This document shows, piece by piece, positions 1-11,770 of a stretch of DNA of 64,000 nucleotides. The notes under the pieces are model-generated. The model did no database searches. It was not told where the DNA came from and worked only from the letters and a program-made list of their open reading frames with translations. Origin of the DNA: Symsagittifera roscoffensis. Lineage: Eukaryota > Xenacoelomorpha > Acoela > Convolutidae. The DNA lies in contig NC_087071.1 in assembly GCF_963678635.1 (NCBI RefSeq), positions 19,467,613 through 19,531,612 on the forward strand, written 5' to 3'. The translations under genes and the position numbers were made by a program. The number at the start of each line of letters is the position of its first letter. Positions within the stretch are counted from its first letter, which is position 1.

Positions 1-721
1 CTCACAAATCATGGGAAAACTGGGTTTTCGATTTTGGTCTTTATGGTTCTGAAAAATGTCGTTTTTTGTGTTTATCCTTGATGCGATCTTTTGTGGTACA
101 AATTTTTTCATTTTCCAGGACATTGTGTGGCTAGTTAAGCGATCTTGATGTGTTCATTGTTGTTACATTCCTCAATTCTACTAGGTTAGCGATCGTTGCA
201 GAAGCGGATTTGCGCTGTGGTGATTTTTTTCCCGAAAAAGAAGTTGTCGTTACAAAATGGTTGTTTCCACTAGCTTCTGGTCCTGGCTACTGAATGTTTC
301 TTCAGTTTTGACAACCAAAAAAAATACACAGCGACATTTTTTTGGTTTGTTAAAGCGTTGTGGACATGCTGGTGGTTCATGGTAGTACTATGTTTTTGAT
401 TTTGGTTTTTGTGACTTCTGGGTTTTGGATTTTTGTTTCTGAAATATGTCTTTTTTGTGTTTGTTCTTGATGCGATCTTTTGTGGTACAAATTTTTTCAT
501 TTTCCAGGACACTCTGTGGCTAGTTAAGTCATCTTGATGTGTTCATTATTGTTCCATTCATCAGTTCTACTGAGTTACCGATCGTTGCAGAAGCGGATTT
601 ACTGTGGTAATTTTTTATCCGAAAAAAGTTGTCACAAATTGGTAGTTTCCACTAGCTTCTGGTCTTGGCTACTGAATGTTTCTTCAGTTTTGACATCTTT
701 GAAATACAGCGACAATTTTTT
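1..721 (+). repeat. Satellite, irregular monomers at window edge
   Basis: The window opens inside an A-type monomer. About the first 430 bp closely repeat 5638-6055, including the rare CATGGGAAAACTGGGTTTTC segment and an eight-A version of the AACCAAAA box. This shows a duplication at about 5.64 kb distance. Confidence 0.8.
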
Positions 722-2177
722 TGGGTTTTTAATGCGTTGTGGGTTTGCTGACAGCTCATGGGAGTACTAAGTTTTTAATTTTGGTCTTTATCTTTCTGAA
801 ATATGTCTTTTTTTTTGTGTTTGTTCTTGATGCGATTTTTTGTGGTACAAATTTTTTCATTTTTCAGGACACTGTGTGGCTAGTTAAGTCATCTTGATGT
901 GTTCATTATTGTTCCATTCATCAATTCTACTAGGTTAGCGATCGTTGCAGAAGCGGATTTGCGCTGTGATGATTTTCTGTCTGAAAAAAAATGTCGTCAC
1001 AAATTGGTAGTTTCCACTAGCGTCTGGTCTCGGCTACTGAATGTTTCTTCAGTTTTGACAACCAAAAAATACAGCGACACATTTTTGATTTCTTAATGCG
1101 CTGTGAGTTTGCTGACAGCTCATTGGAGTACTAAGTTTTTGAATTTGGTCTTTATGTTTCTGAATATGTCTTTTTTTGTGTTTGTTCTTGATGCGATCTT
1201 TTGTGGTACAAATTTTTTTTTCATTTTTCAGGACACTGTGTGGCTAGTTAAGTCATCTTGATGTGTTCATTTTTGTTCCATTCATCAGTTCTACTGGGTT
1301 AGCGATCGTTGCAGAAGCGGATTTGCTCTGTGGTAATTTTTTATCCGCAAAAAGATGTCACAAATTGGTAGTTTCCACTAGCTTCTGGTCTTGGCTACTG
1401 AATTTTTCATCAGTTTTGACATCTATGAAATACACAGCGACAATTTTTTTGGGTTTTTAATGCGTTGTGGGTTTGCTGACAGCTCATGGGAGTGCTAAGT
1501 TTTTAATTTTGGTCTTTATCTTTCTGAAATATGTCTTTTTTTTTGTGTTTGTTCTTGATGCGATTTTTTGTGGTACAAATTTTTTCATTTTTCAGGACAC
1601 TGTGTGGCTAGTTAAGTCATCTTGATGTGTTCATTATTGTTCCATTCATCAATTCTACTAGGTTAGCGATCGTTGCAGAAGCGGATTTGCGCTGTGATGA
1701 TTTTCTGTCTGAAAAAAAATGTCGTCACAAATTGGTAGTTTCCACTAGCGTCTGGTCTCGGCTACTGAATGTTTCTTCAGTTTTGACAACCAAAAAATAC
1801 AGCGACACATTTTTGATTTCTTAATGCGCTGTGAGTTTGCTGACAGCTCATTGGAGTACTAAGTTTTTGAATTTGGTCTTTATGTTTCTGAAATATGTCT
1901 TTTTTTGTGTTTGTTCTTGATGCGATCTTTTGTGGTACAATTTTTTTTTTCATTTTTCAGGACACTGTGTGGCTATTTAAGTCATCTTGATGTGTTCATT
2001 TTTGTTCCATTCATCAGTTCTACTGGGTTAGCGATCGTTGCAGAAGCGGATTTGCTCTGTGGTAATTTTTTATCCGCAAAAAGATGTCACAAATTGGTAG
2101 TTTCCACTAGCTTCTGGTCTTGGCTACTGAATTTTTCATCAGTTTTGACATCTATGAAATACACAGCGACAATTTTT
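722..2177 (+). repeat. 728-bp dimeric HOR, two copies
   Basis: Positions 722-1449 and 1450-2177 match at an exact 728-bp offset. Both carry the same rare details: TCTTTATCTTTCTGAA, an eight-A tract before TGTCG, and the CATTTTTGACTTC-like end of the next unit. Similarity drops at about 2175. Each copy contains two A-type monomers of different subtype (GCGCTGTGATG and GCTCTGTGGTAA). Confidence 0.85.
868..1231 (+). repeat. Representative A-type satellite monomer (364 bp)
   Basis: This unit is given as a reference copy, phased on the CAG|GACAC boundary. In order it contains GACACTGTGTGGCTAGTTAAG, the invariant core TAGCGATCGTTGCAGAAGCG, an imperfect hairpin around TGTCTGAAAAAA, CACAAATTGGTAGTTTCCAC, a small stem CTGAA-TGTTTC-TTCAG, an AATACAGCGAC box, GTTTCTGAA(A)TATGTC and TTGATGCGATCTTTTGTGGT. 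It ends in a T-rich tract and CAG. Variation between monomers is mainly T-run length, CATCTTTG versus CAACCAAA near the middle, and GCGCTGTGG versus GCTCTGTGG after the core. No start codon with a consistently open frame exists. Confidence 0.9.
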
Positions 2178-4699
2178 TGGGTTGTTAATGCGCTGTGGGT
2201 TTGCTGACAGTTCATGGGAGTACTAAGTTTTTGATTTTGATTTTTATGTTTCTGAAATATGCCTTTTTTGTGTTTGTTCTTGATGCGATCTTTTGTGGTA
2301 CAATTTTTTTTTCACTTTTCAGGACACTGTGTGGCTAGTTAAGTCATCTTGATGTGTTCATTTTTGTTCCATTCATCAGTTCTACTGGGTTAGCGATCGT
2401 TGCAGAAGCGGATTTGCTCTGTGGTAATTTTTTATCCGCAAAAAGATGTCACAAATTGGTAGTTTCCACTAGCTTCTGGTCTTGGCTACTGAATTTTTCA
2501 TCAGTTTTGACATCTTTGAAATACACAGCGACAATTTTTTGGGTTGTTAATGCGTTGTGGGTTTGCTGACAGTTCATGGGAGTACTAAGTTTTTGATTTT
2601 GGTCTTTATGTTTCTGAAATATGTCTTTTTTGTGTTTGTTCTTGATGCGATCTTTTGTGGTACAAATTTTTTTTCACTGTTCAATTTTGTTCCATTCATC
2701 TGTTCTACTGGGTTAGCGATCGTTGCAGAAGCTGATTTGCTCTGTGGTAATTTTTTATCCAAAAAAAATGTCGTCACAATTTGGTAGTTTCCACTAGCTT
2801 CTGGGCTTGGCTACTGAATGTTTCTTCGGTTTTGACATCTTTGAAATACGCAGCGCTGCTTTTTTGGTTTGTTAATGCGTTGTGGGTATGCTGACTGTTC
2901 ATGGGACTTCTGGGTTTGGGATTTTGGTCTTTATGTTTCTGAAATATGTCTTTTTTTGTGTTTGTTCTTGATGCGATCTTTTGTGGTACAAATTTTTTCA
3001 TTTTTTAGGACTGTGTGGCTATTTAACTCATCTTGATGTGTTCCTTTTTGTTCCATTCATCTGTTCTACTGGGTTAGTGATCGTTGCAGAAGCGGAATTG
3101 CTCTGTAGTAATTTTTTATCCGAAAAAAGTTGTCGTCACAAATTGGTAGTTTCGACTAGCTTCTGGTCTTGGCTACTGAATGTTTCTTCAGTTTTGACAT
3201 CTTTGAAATACACAGCGACGTTTTTTTGGGTTGTTAATGCGTTGTGATTTTCATGTGAGTACTAAGTTTTTGATTTTGGGCTTTATATTTCTGAAATATG
3301 TCTTTTTTTGTGTTTGTTCTTGATGCGATCTTTTGTGGTACAATTTTTTTTTCATTTTTCAGGACACTGTGTGGCTAGTTAAGAAGTCTTGATGAGTTCA
3401 TTGTTGTTCCAATCATCGATTTTACTGACTTAGCGATCCTTGCAGAAGCGGATTTGCGCTGTGGTGATCTTTGTCCGAAAGAAGTTGTCACTTGTCACAA
3501 ATTGGTTGTTTCCACTAGCTTCTGGTCTTGGCTCTTAATGTTTCTTCAGTATTGACATCTTTGAAATATACAGCGACATTTTTTGGGTTGTTAGTGCGTT
3601 GTGGGTTTGCTGACAAATCATGGGAAAACTGGGTTTTCGATTTTGGTCTTTATGATTCTGAAATTTGCCATTTTTTGTGTTTGTTCTTGATGCGATCTTT
3701 TGTGGTACAAATTTTTTTCATTTTTCAGGACACTGTGTGGCTAGTTAAGTCATCTTGATGTGTTCATTTGTTGTTTTGTTCATCAGTTCTACTAAGTTAG
3801 CGATCATTGCAGAAGCGGAATTTCTCGGTGGTACTTTTTTGTCCGAAAAAGTTGTCGTTACAAATTGGTAGTTTCCACTAGCTTCTGGTCTTGATAGTTC
3901 TTGATGCGATCTTTTGTGGTACAAATTTTTTTCATTTTTCAGGACACTGTGTGGCTAGTTAAGTCATCTTGGTGTGTTCATTGTTGTTCCATTCATCAGT
4001 TCTACTGGGTTAGCTATCTTTGCAGAAGCGGATTTGCTCTGTGGTAATTTTTTGTCCGAAAAAAGTTGTCACAAATTGGTAGTTTCCACTAGCTTCTGGT
4101 CTTGGCTACTGAATGCTTCTTCAGTTTTGACATCTTTGAAATACGCAGCGCTGCTTTTTTTGTTTGTTAATGCGTTGTGGGTATGCTGACTGTTCATGGG
4201 ACTTCTGGGTTTTGGATTTTGGTATTTATGTTTCCGAAATATGTCATTTTTTGTGTTCATCCTTGATGCGATTTTTAGTGGTACAAGTTTTCTTCATTTT
4301 TCAGGACACTGTTTGGCTAGTTAAGTCATCTTGATGTGTTCATTGTTGATCCATTCATCAATTCGACTGTGTTAGCGATCGTTGCAGAAGCGGATTTGCG
4401 CTCTGGTGATTTTCTGTCTGAAAAAAGTTGTCGTCACCAATTGGTAGTTTCCACTAGCGTCTGGTCTCGGCTACTGAATGTTTCTTCAGTTTTGACATCT
4501 TTGAAATACACAGCGACAATTTTTTTGGGTTGTTAATGCGTTGTGGTTTTTATGACAGTTCATGGGAGTGCTAAGTTTTTGATTTTGGTGTTTATGTTTC
4601 TGAAATATGTCTTTTTTTGTGTTTGTTCTTGATGCGATCTTTTGTGGTAATTTTTTTTTTCATTTTTCAGGACACTGTGTGGCTATTTAAGTCATCTTG
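2178..4699 (+). repeat. Satellite, A-type monomers with internal deletions
   Basis: These are A-type units of mixed subtype. Near 2665-2690 one unit lacks the CAGGACACTG box and the next ~60 bp. Near 3890-3905 the CTTCTGGTCTTG box joins directly to TTCTTGATGCGATC, so adjacent GGCTAG boxes lie only ~210 bp apart instead of ~363. These look like slippage or unequal-exchange deletions. Confidence 0.8.
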
Positions 4700-7420
4700 A
4701 TGTGTTCATTATTGTTCCATTCATCAGTTCGACTGGGTAAGCGATCGTTACAGAAGCGGATTTGCGCTCTGGTGATTTTCTGTCTGAAAAAAGTTGTCGT
4801 CACAAATTGGTAGTTTCCACTAGCGTCTGGTCTCGGCTACTGAATGTTTCTTCAGTTTTGACAACCAAAACATACAGCGACACTTTTTTGGTTTGTTAAT
4901 GCGCTGTGAGTTTCCTGACAGTTCATGGGAGTTTTAAGTTTTTGAATTTGGTCCTAATGTTTCTGAAATATGACTTTTTTGTGTTTGTTCTTGATGCGAT
5001 CTTTTGTGGTACAATTTTTTTCATTTTTCAGGACACTGTGTGGCTAGTTAAGTCATCTTGATGTGTTCATTATTATTTTGTTTATCAGTTCTACTAAGTT
5101 AGCGATCATTGCAGAAGCGGAATTTCTCGTTGGTACTTTTTTGTCCGAAAAAGTTGTCGTTACAAATTGGTTTTTATCCACTAGCTTCTGGTCTCGGCTA
5201 CTGAATGTTTCTTCAGTTTTGACATCTATGAAATACACAGTGACATTTTTTGGGTTGTTAATTGTTTGTTGGTATGCTAACGGTTCATGGGAGTACTAAG
5301 TTTTTGATTTTGGCCGTTATGTTTCTGAAATATGTCTTTTTTTGTGTTAGTTCTTGATGCGATCTTTTGTGGTACAAGTTTTTTTCATTTTTCAGGACAC
5401 TGTGTGGCTAGTTAAGTCATATTGATGTGTTCAGTGTTGTTCCATTCATCAGTTCTACTGGGTTAGCTATCGGTGCAGAAGCGGATTTGCTCTGTGGTAA
5501 TTTTTTGTCCGAAAAAAGTTGTCACAAATTGGTAGTTTCCACTAGCTTCTGGTCTTGGCTACTGAATGCTTCTTCAGTTTTGACATCTTTGAAATACACA
5601 GCGACATTTTTTGGGTTGTTAGTGCGTTTTGGGTTTGCTGACAAATCATGGGAAAACTGGGTTTTCGATTTTGGTCTTTATGGTTCTGAAATATGTCATT
5701 TTTTGTGTTTATCCTTGATGCGATCTTTTGTGGTACAAATTTTTTCATTTTCCAGGACATTGTGTGGCTAGTTAAGTGATCTTGATGTGTTCATTGTTGT
5801 TCCATTCCTCAATTCTACTGGGTTAGCGATCGTTGCAGAAGCGGATTTGCGCTGTGGTGATTTTTTTTCCCGAAAAAAAAGTTGTCGTTACAAATTGGTT
5901 GTTTCCACTAGCTTCTGGTCCTGGCTACTGAATGTTTCTTCAGTTTTGACAACCAAAAAAAATACACAGCGACAATTTTTTTTTGGTTTGTTAAAGCGTT
6001 GTGGACATGCTGGTGGTTCATGGTAGTACTATGTTTTTGATTTTGGTTTTTATGATTCTGAAATTTGCCATTTTTTGTGTTTGTTCTTGATGCGATCTTT
6101 TGTGGTACAAATTTTTTTCATTTTTCAGGACACTGTGTGGCTAGTTAAGTCATCTTGATGTGTTCATTTATTGTTTTGTTCATCAGTTCTTCTAAGTTAG
6201 CGATCATTGCAGAAGCGGAATTTCTCGGTGGTACTTTTTTGTCCGAAAAAGTTGTCGTTACAAATTGGTAGTTTCCACTAGCTTCTGGTCTCGGCTACTG
6301 AATGTTTCTTCAGTTTTGACAACCAATAAATACAGCGACAATTTTTTTGGGTTGTTAATTTTTAATGCGTTGTGGGTATGCTGACGGTTCATGGCAATAC
6401 TAAGTTCTTGATTTTGGTTTTTATTTTTCTGAAATATGTCTTTTTTGTGTTAGTTCTTGATGCGATCTTTTGTGGTACAAGTTCTTTTCATTTTTCAGGA
6501 CACTGTGTGGCTAGTTAGGTCATCTTGATGTGTTCATTATTGTTCCATTCATCAGTTCGACTGGGTAAGCGATCGTTGCAGAAGCGGATTTGCGCTCTGG
6601 TGATTTTCTGTCTGAAAAAAGTTGTCGTCACAAATTGGTAGTTTCCACTAGCGTCTGGTCTCGGCTACTGAATGTTTCTTCAGTTTTGACAACCAAAACA
6701 TACAGCGACACTTTTTTTGGTTTGTTAATGCGCTGTGAGTTTCTTGACAGTTCATGGGAGTTTTAAGTTTTTGAATTTGGTCCTAATGTTTCTGAAATAT
6801 GACTTTTTTGTGTTTGTTCTTGATGCGATCTTTTGTGGTACAATTTTTTTCATTTTTCAGGACACTGTGTGGCTAGTTAAGTCATCTTGATGTGTTCATT
6901 ATTATTTTGTTTATCAGTTCTACTAAGTTAGCGATCATTGCAGAAGCGGAATTTCTCGGTGGTACTTTTTTGTCCGAAAAAGTTGTCGTTACAAATTGGT
7001 TTTTTTCCACTAGCTTCTGGTCTCGGCTACTGAATGTTTCTTCAGTTTTGACATCTATGAAATACACAGTGACATTTTTTGGGTTGTTAATTGTTTTTTG
7101 GTATGCTAACGGTTCATGGGAGTACTAAGTTTTTGATTTTGGCCGTTATGTTTCTGAAATATGTCTTTTTTTTGTGTTAGTTCTTGATGCGATCTTTTGT
7201 GGTACAAGTTTTTTTCATTTTTCAGGACACTGTGTGGCTAGTTAAGTCATATTGATGTGTTCAGTGTTGTTCCATTCATCAGTTCTACTGGGTTAGCTAT
7301 CGGTGCAGAAGTGGATTTGCTCTGTGGTAATTTTTTGTCCGAAAAAAGTTGTCACAAATTGGTAGTTTCCACTAGCTTCTGGTTTTGGCTACTGAATGCT
7401 TCTTCAGTTTTGACATCTTT
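4700..7420 (+). repeat. Duplicated ~890-bp satellite block at 1829-bp offset
   Basis: Positions about 4700-5590 and 6529-7420 match at an offset of 1829-1830 bp. Shared rare variants include CGACTGGGTAAGCGATCG, TACAGCGACACTTTTTT and CCGTTATGTTTCTG. The ~940 bp between them holds ordinary A-type units, including the block related to the window start. Confidence 0.8.
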
Positions 7421-9159
7421 GAAATACGCATCGCTGCATTTTTTGTTTGTTAATGCGTTTTGGGTATGCTGACTGTTCATGGGACTTCTGGGTTTTGGTA
7501 TTTATGTTTCTGAAATATTTGTGTTCATCCTTGATGCGATTTTTTGTGCTACAAGTTTTTTTCATTTTTCAGGACACTGTGTGGCTAGTTAAGTCATCTT
7601 GATGTGTTCATTGTTGTTCCATTCATTTGTTCTACTGGGTTAGCTATCGTTGAAGAAGCGGATTTGTGCTGTGGTGATCTTTGTCCGAAAGAAGTTGTCG
7701 TCACAAATTGGTAGTTTCCACTAGCTTCTGGTCTTGGCTACTGAATGTTTCTTCAGTTTTGACATCTTTGAAATACACAGCGACAATTTTTTTGGGTTGT
7801 TAATGCGTTGCGGGTTTGATGACAGTTCATGGGAGTACTAAGTTTTTGATTTTGGTCTTTATGTTTCTGAAATATGTCTTTTTTTGTGTTTGTTCTTGAA
7901 GCGATCTTTTGTGGTACAAATTTTTTCATTTTCCAGGACATTGTGTGGCTAGTTAAGTGATCTTGATGTGTTCATTGTTGTTTTGTTCATCAGTTCTACT
8001 AAGTTACCGATCAATGCAGAAGCGGGTTTTCTCGGTGGTACTTTTTTGTCCGAAAAAGTTGTCGTTATAAGTTGGTAGTTTCCACTAGCTTCTGGTCTTG
8101 GCTACCGAATGTTTCTTCAGTTTTGACATCTTTGAAATACACAGCGACAATTTTTTTGGGTTGTTAATGCGTTGCGGGTTTGATGACAGTTCATGGGAGT
8201 ACTAAGTTTTTGATTTTGGTCTTTATGTTTCTGAAATATGTCTTTTTTTGTGTTTGTTCTTGATGCGATCTTTTGTGGTACAAATTTTTTTCATTTTTCA
8301 GGACACTGTGTGGCTAGTTAAGTCATCTTGATGTGTTCATTGTTGTTTTGTTCATCAGTTCTACTAAGTTACCGATCATTGCAGAAGCGGGTTTTCTCGG
8401 TGGTACTTTTTTGTCCGAAAAAGTTGTCGTTATAAGTTGGTAGTTTCCACTAGCTTCTGGTCTCGGCTACTGAATGTTTCTTCAGTTTTGACAACCAAAA
8501 AATACAGCGACAAATTTTTTAGGTTGTTATTGTGTTAATGCGTTGTGGGTATGCTGACGGTTCATGGGAATACTAAGTTTTTGATTTTGGTTTTTGTGTT
8601 TCTGAAATATGTCTTTTTTTGTGTTTTTTCTTGATGCGATCTTTTGTGGTACAAGTTTTTTTCATTTTTCAGGACACTGTGTGGCTAGTTAAAAAGTCTT
8701 AATGAGTTCATTGTTGTTCCAATCATCGATTCTACTGACTTAGTGATCGTTGCAGAAGCGAAATTGTGCTGTGGCGATCTTTGTCCGAAAGAAGTTGTCG
8801 TCACAAATTGGTAGTTTCCACTAATTTCTGGTCTTGGCTACTGAATGCTTCAGTTTTGACATCTTTGAAATACGCAGCGCTGCTTTTTTGGTTTCTTAAT
8901 GCGTTGTGGGTATGCTGACTGTTCATGGGACTTCTGGGTTTTGGATTTTGGCATTTATGTTTCTGAAATATGTCATTTTTTGTGTTCATCCTTGATGCGA
9001 TTGTTTGTGGTAAATATTTTTTCATTTTTCAGGAGTGTGTGGCTAGTTAAGAAATCTTGATGTGTTCATTGTTGTTCCAATCATCGATTCTACTGACTTA
9101 GCGATCGTTGCAGAAGCGGATTTGCGCTGTGGTGATCTTTTTCCGAAAGAAGTTGTCGT
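7421..9159 (+). repeat. Satellite, A-type monomer run
   Basis: This run has regular ~365-bp units. Two neighbouring units share the variant GTTACCGATCA and GAAGCGGGTTTTCTCGG (about 8003 and 8368), a local one-monomer duplication. Confidence 0.8.
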
Positions 9160-9515
9160 CACAGTGCTGGCAGTTTTTCTTTCTTTTTGGTTTTGACATT
9201 ACTTGAGTTTCACAAAATTGAAAGACACAGCTGCTTTTTTGGGTTGATAGTGCATTTTTCACTTGTTAAGCGTACCTGGGAGTGCTTAGTTTTTAATTTC
9301 AGTTTTTTCTGTGGAATCGTGTCTTTTTATGTGCCAATCAGTGATGCGGTTTTTCTTGTTACAACTTTTCCATTTTTGATCAGAGTGTCTGGCTGATATT
9401 ATCTTTTTGATGTGCTCATTTTATTTCATTTATTCAATTTTACTGGAGTAGTGGTCGTTGCACTAGCGAATTTGCGCTGGAGTGTTTTTGTCTCAAAAAA
9501 GATATCACAATTTGG
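9160..9515 (+). repeat. First B-type satellite monomer (diverged family)
   Basis: B-type units share the TCGTTGCA core and CACAAATTGGTAG flanks with A type. They differ in the rest: CTGGCAGTTTTTC, AAATTTGAAAGACA, CAGCTGCCTTTTTGGG, TACCTGGGAGTGCTTAG, TCTGTGGAATC, TGATGCGGTTTTTCTCGTTA and GTCTGGCTGATATTATC. Further copies begin near 16196, 17270, 18690, 27720, 28437, 29506, 30583, 31245 (partial), 32224, 33300, 33963 (partial), 34942, 36017, 37093, 37812, 39229, 40305, 41727, 43155, 44235, 45655, 47082, 51387, 52459 and 53175 (cut by the array edge). None occurs before 9.16 kb, or in about 9.6-16.1, 19.1-27.7 and 47.5-51.3 kb. Confidence 0.88.
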
Positions 9516-9899
9516 TAGTTTCCACTAGCTTGTGGTCTTGGCTACTGAATGTTTCATCAGTTTTGACATCTATGAAATACACAGCGACTTTTGTTTTGGG
9601 TTGTTAATGCGTTGTGGGTTCGCTGACAGTTCATGGGAGTACTAAGTTTTTGATTTTGGTCTTTATGTCTCTGAATATGTCTTCTTTTGTTCTTGATGCG
9701 ATCTTTTGTGGTACAAATTTTTTCATTTTTCAGGACACTGTGTGGCTAGTTAATTCATCTTGATGTGTTCATTAATGTTCCATTCATCAATTGTACTGGA
9801 TTAGCGATCGTTGCAGAAGCGGATTTGCGCTGTGGTGATTTTTTGTCTGAAAAAAGTTGTCGTCACAAATTGGTAGTTCCACTAGCGTCTGGTCTCGGC

Positions 9900-11770
9900 T
9901 ACTGAATGTTTCTTCAGTTTTGACAACCAAAAAATACAGCGACACTTCTTTGGTTTTTTGATGCGCTGTGAGTTTGCTGACAGTTCATGGGAGTACTAAG
10001 TTTTTGATTTTGGTCTTTATGTTTCTGAAATATGTCTTTTTTTGTGTTTGTTCTTGATGCGATTTTTTGTGGTACAAATGTTTTCATTTTTCAGGACACT
10101 GTGTGGCTAGTTAAGTCATCTTGATGTGTTCATTTTTGTTCAATTCATCAGTTCTACTGAGTAAGCGATCGTTGCAGAAGTGGATTTGCTCTGTGGTGTT
10201 TTTTTATCCGAAAAAAATGTCGTCACAAATTGGTAGTTTCCACTAGCTTCTGGTCTTGGCTACTGAATGTTTCTTCAGCTTTGACATCTTTGAAATACGC
10301 AGCGCTGCTTTTTTGGTTTTTTAATGCGTTATGGGTATGCTGACTGTTTATGGGTTTTCTGGGTTTTGGATTTTGGTATTTATGTTTCTGAAATTTGTCT
10401 TTTTTGTGTTTGTTCTTGATGCGATCTTTTGTGGTACAATTTTTTTTCATTTTTCAGGACATTGTGTGGCTAGTTAAGTCATCTTGTTGTGTTCATTATT
10501 ATTCCATTCATCAGTTCTACTGGGTTAGCGTTCGTTGCAGAAGCGGATTTGCTCTGTGGTAATTTTTTATCTGAAATAGTTGTTGTTACAAATTGGTAGT
10601 TTCCACTAGCGTCTGGTCTCGGCTACTGAATGTTTCTTCAAGTTTTGACAACCAAAAAATACAGCGACACTTTTTTGGTTTTTTGATGCGCTGTGAGTTT
10701 GCTGACAGTTCATGGGAGTACTAAGTTTTTGATTTTGGTCTTTATGTTTCTGAAATATGTCTTTTTTTGTGTTTGTTCTTGATGCGATCTTTTGTGGTAC
10801 AAATGTTTTCATTTTTCAGGACACTGTGTGGCTAGTTAAGTCATCTTGATGTGTTCATTATTGTTCCATTCATCAGTTCTACTGAGTAAGGGATCGTTGC
10901 AGAAGTGGATTTGCTCTGTGGTGTTTTTTTATCCGAAAAAGTTGTCGTCACAAATTGGTAGTTTCCACTAGCTTCTGGTCTTGGCTACTGAATGTTTCTT
11001 CAGCTTTGACATCTTTGAAATACGCAGCGCTGCTTTTTTGGTTTTTTAATGCGTTATGGGTATGCTGACTGTTTATGGGTTTTCTGGGTTTTGGATTTTG
11101 GTATTTATGTTTCTGAAATTTGTCTTTTTTGTGTTTGTTCTTGATGCGATCTTTTGTGGTACAAATTTTTTTCATTTTTCAGGACATTGTGTGGCTAGTT
11201 AAGTCATCTTGTTGTGTTCATTATTATTCCATTCATCAGTTCTACTGGGTTAGCGTTCGTTGCAGAAGCGGATTTGCTCTGTGGTAATTTTTTATCTGAA
11301 ACAGTTGTTGTTACAAATTGGTAGTTTCCACTAGCGTCTGGTCTCGGCTACTGAATGTTTCTTCAAGTTTTGACAACCAAAAAATACAGCGACACTTTTT
11401 TGGTTTTTTGATGCGCTGTGAGTTTGCTGACAGTTCATGGGAGTACTAAGTTTTTGATTTTGTTCTTTATGTTTCTGAAATATGTCTTTTTTTGTGTTTG
11501 TTCTTGATGCGATCTTTTGTGGTACAAATGTTTTCATTTTTCAGGACACTGTGTGGCTAGTTAAGTCATCTTGATGTGTTCATTATTGTTCCATTCATCA
11601 GTTCGACTGAGTAAGGGATCGTTGCAGAAGTGGATTTGCTCTGTGGTGTTTTTTTTATCCGAAAAAGTTGTCACAAATTGGTAGTTTCCACTAGCTTCTG
11701 GTCTTGGCTACTGTATGTTTCTTCAGTTTTGACATCTTTGAAATACGCAGCGCTGCTTTTTTGGTTTTTA
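9900..11770 (+). repeat. 725-bp dimeric HOR, about 2.5 copies
   Basis: The segment GATGCGCTGTGAGTTTGCTG recurs at about 9960, 10685 and 11410, exactly 725 bp apart. Companion variants AAGTGGATTTGCTCTGTGGTG and TCTTGTTGTGTTCATTATTA follow the same spacing. Copies differ by a few substitutions and T-run lengths. Confidence 0.85.
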
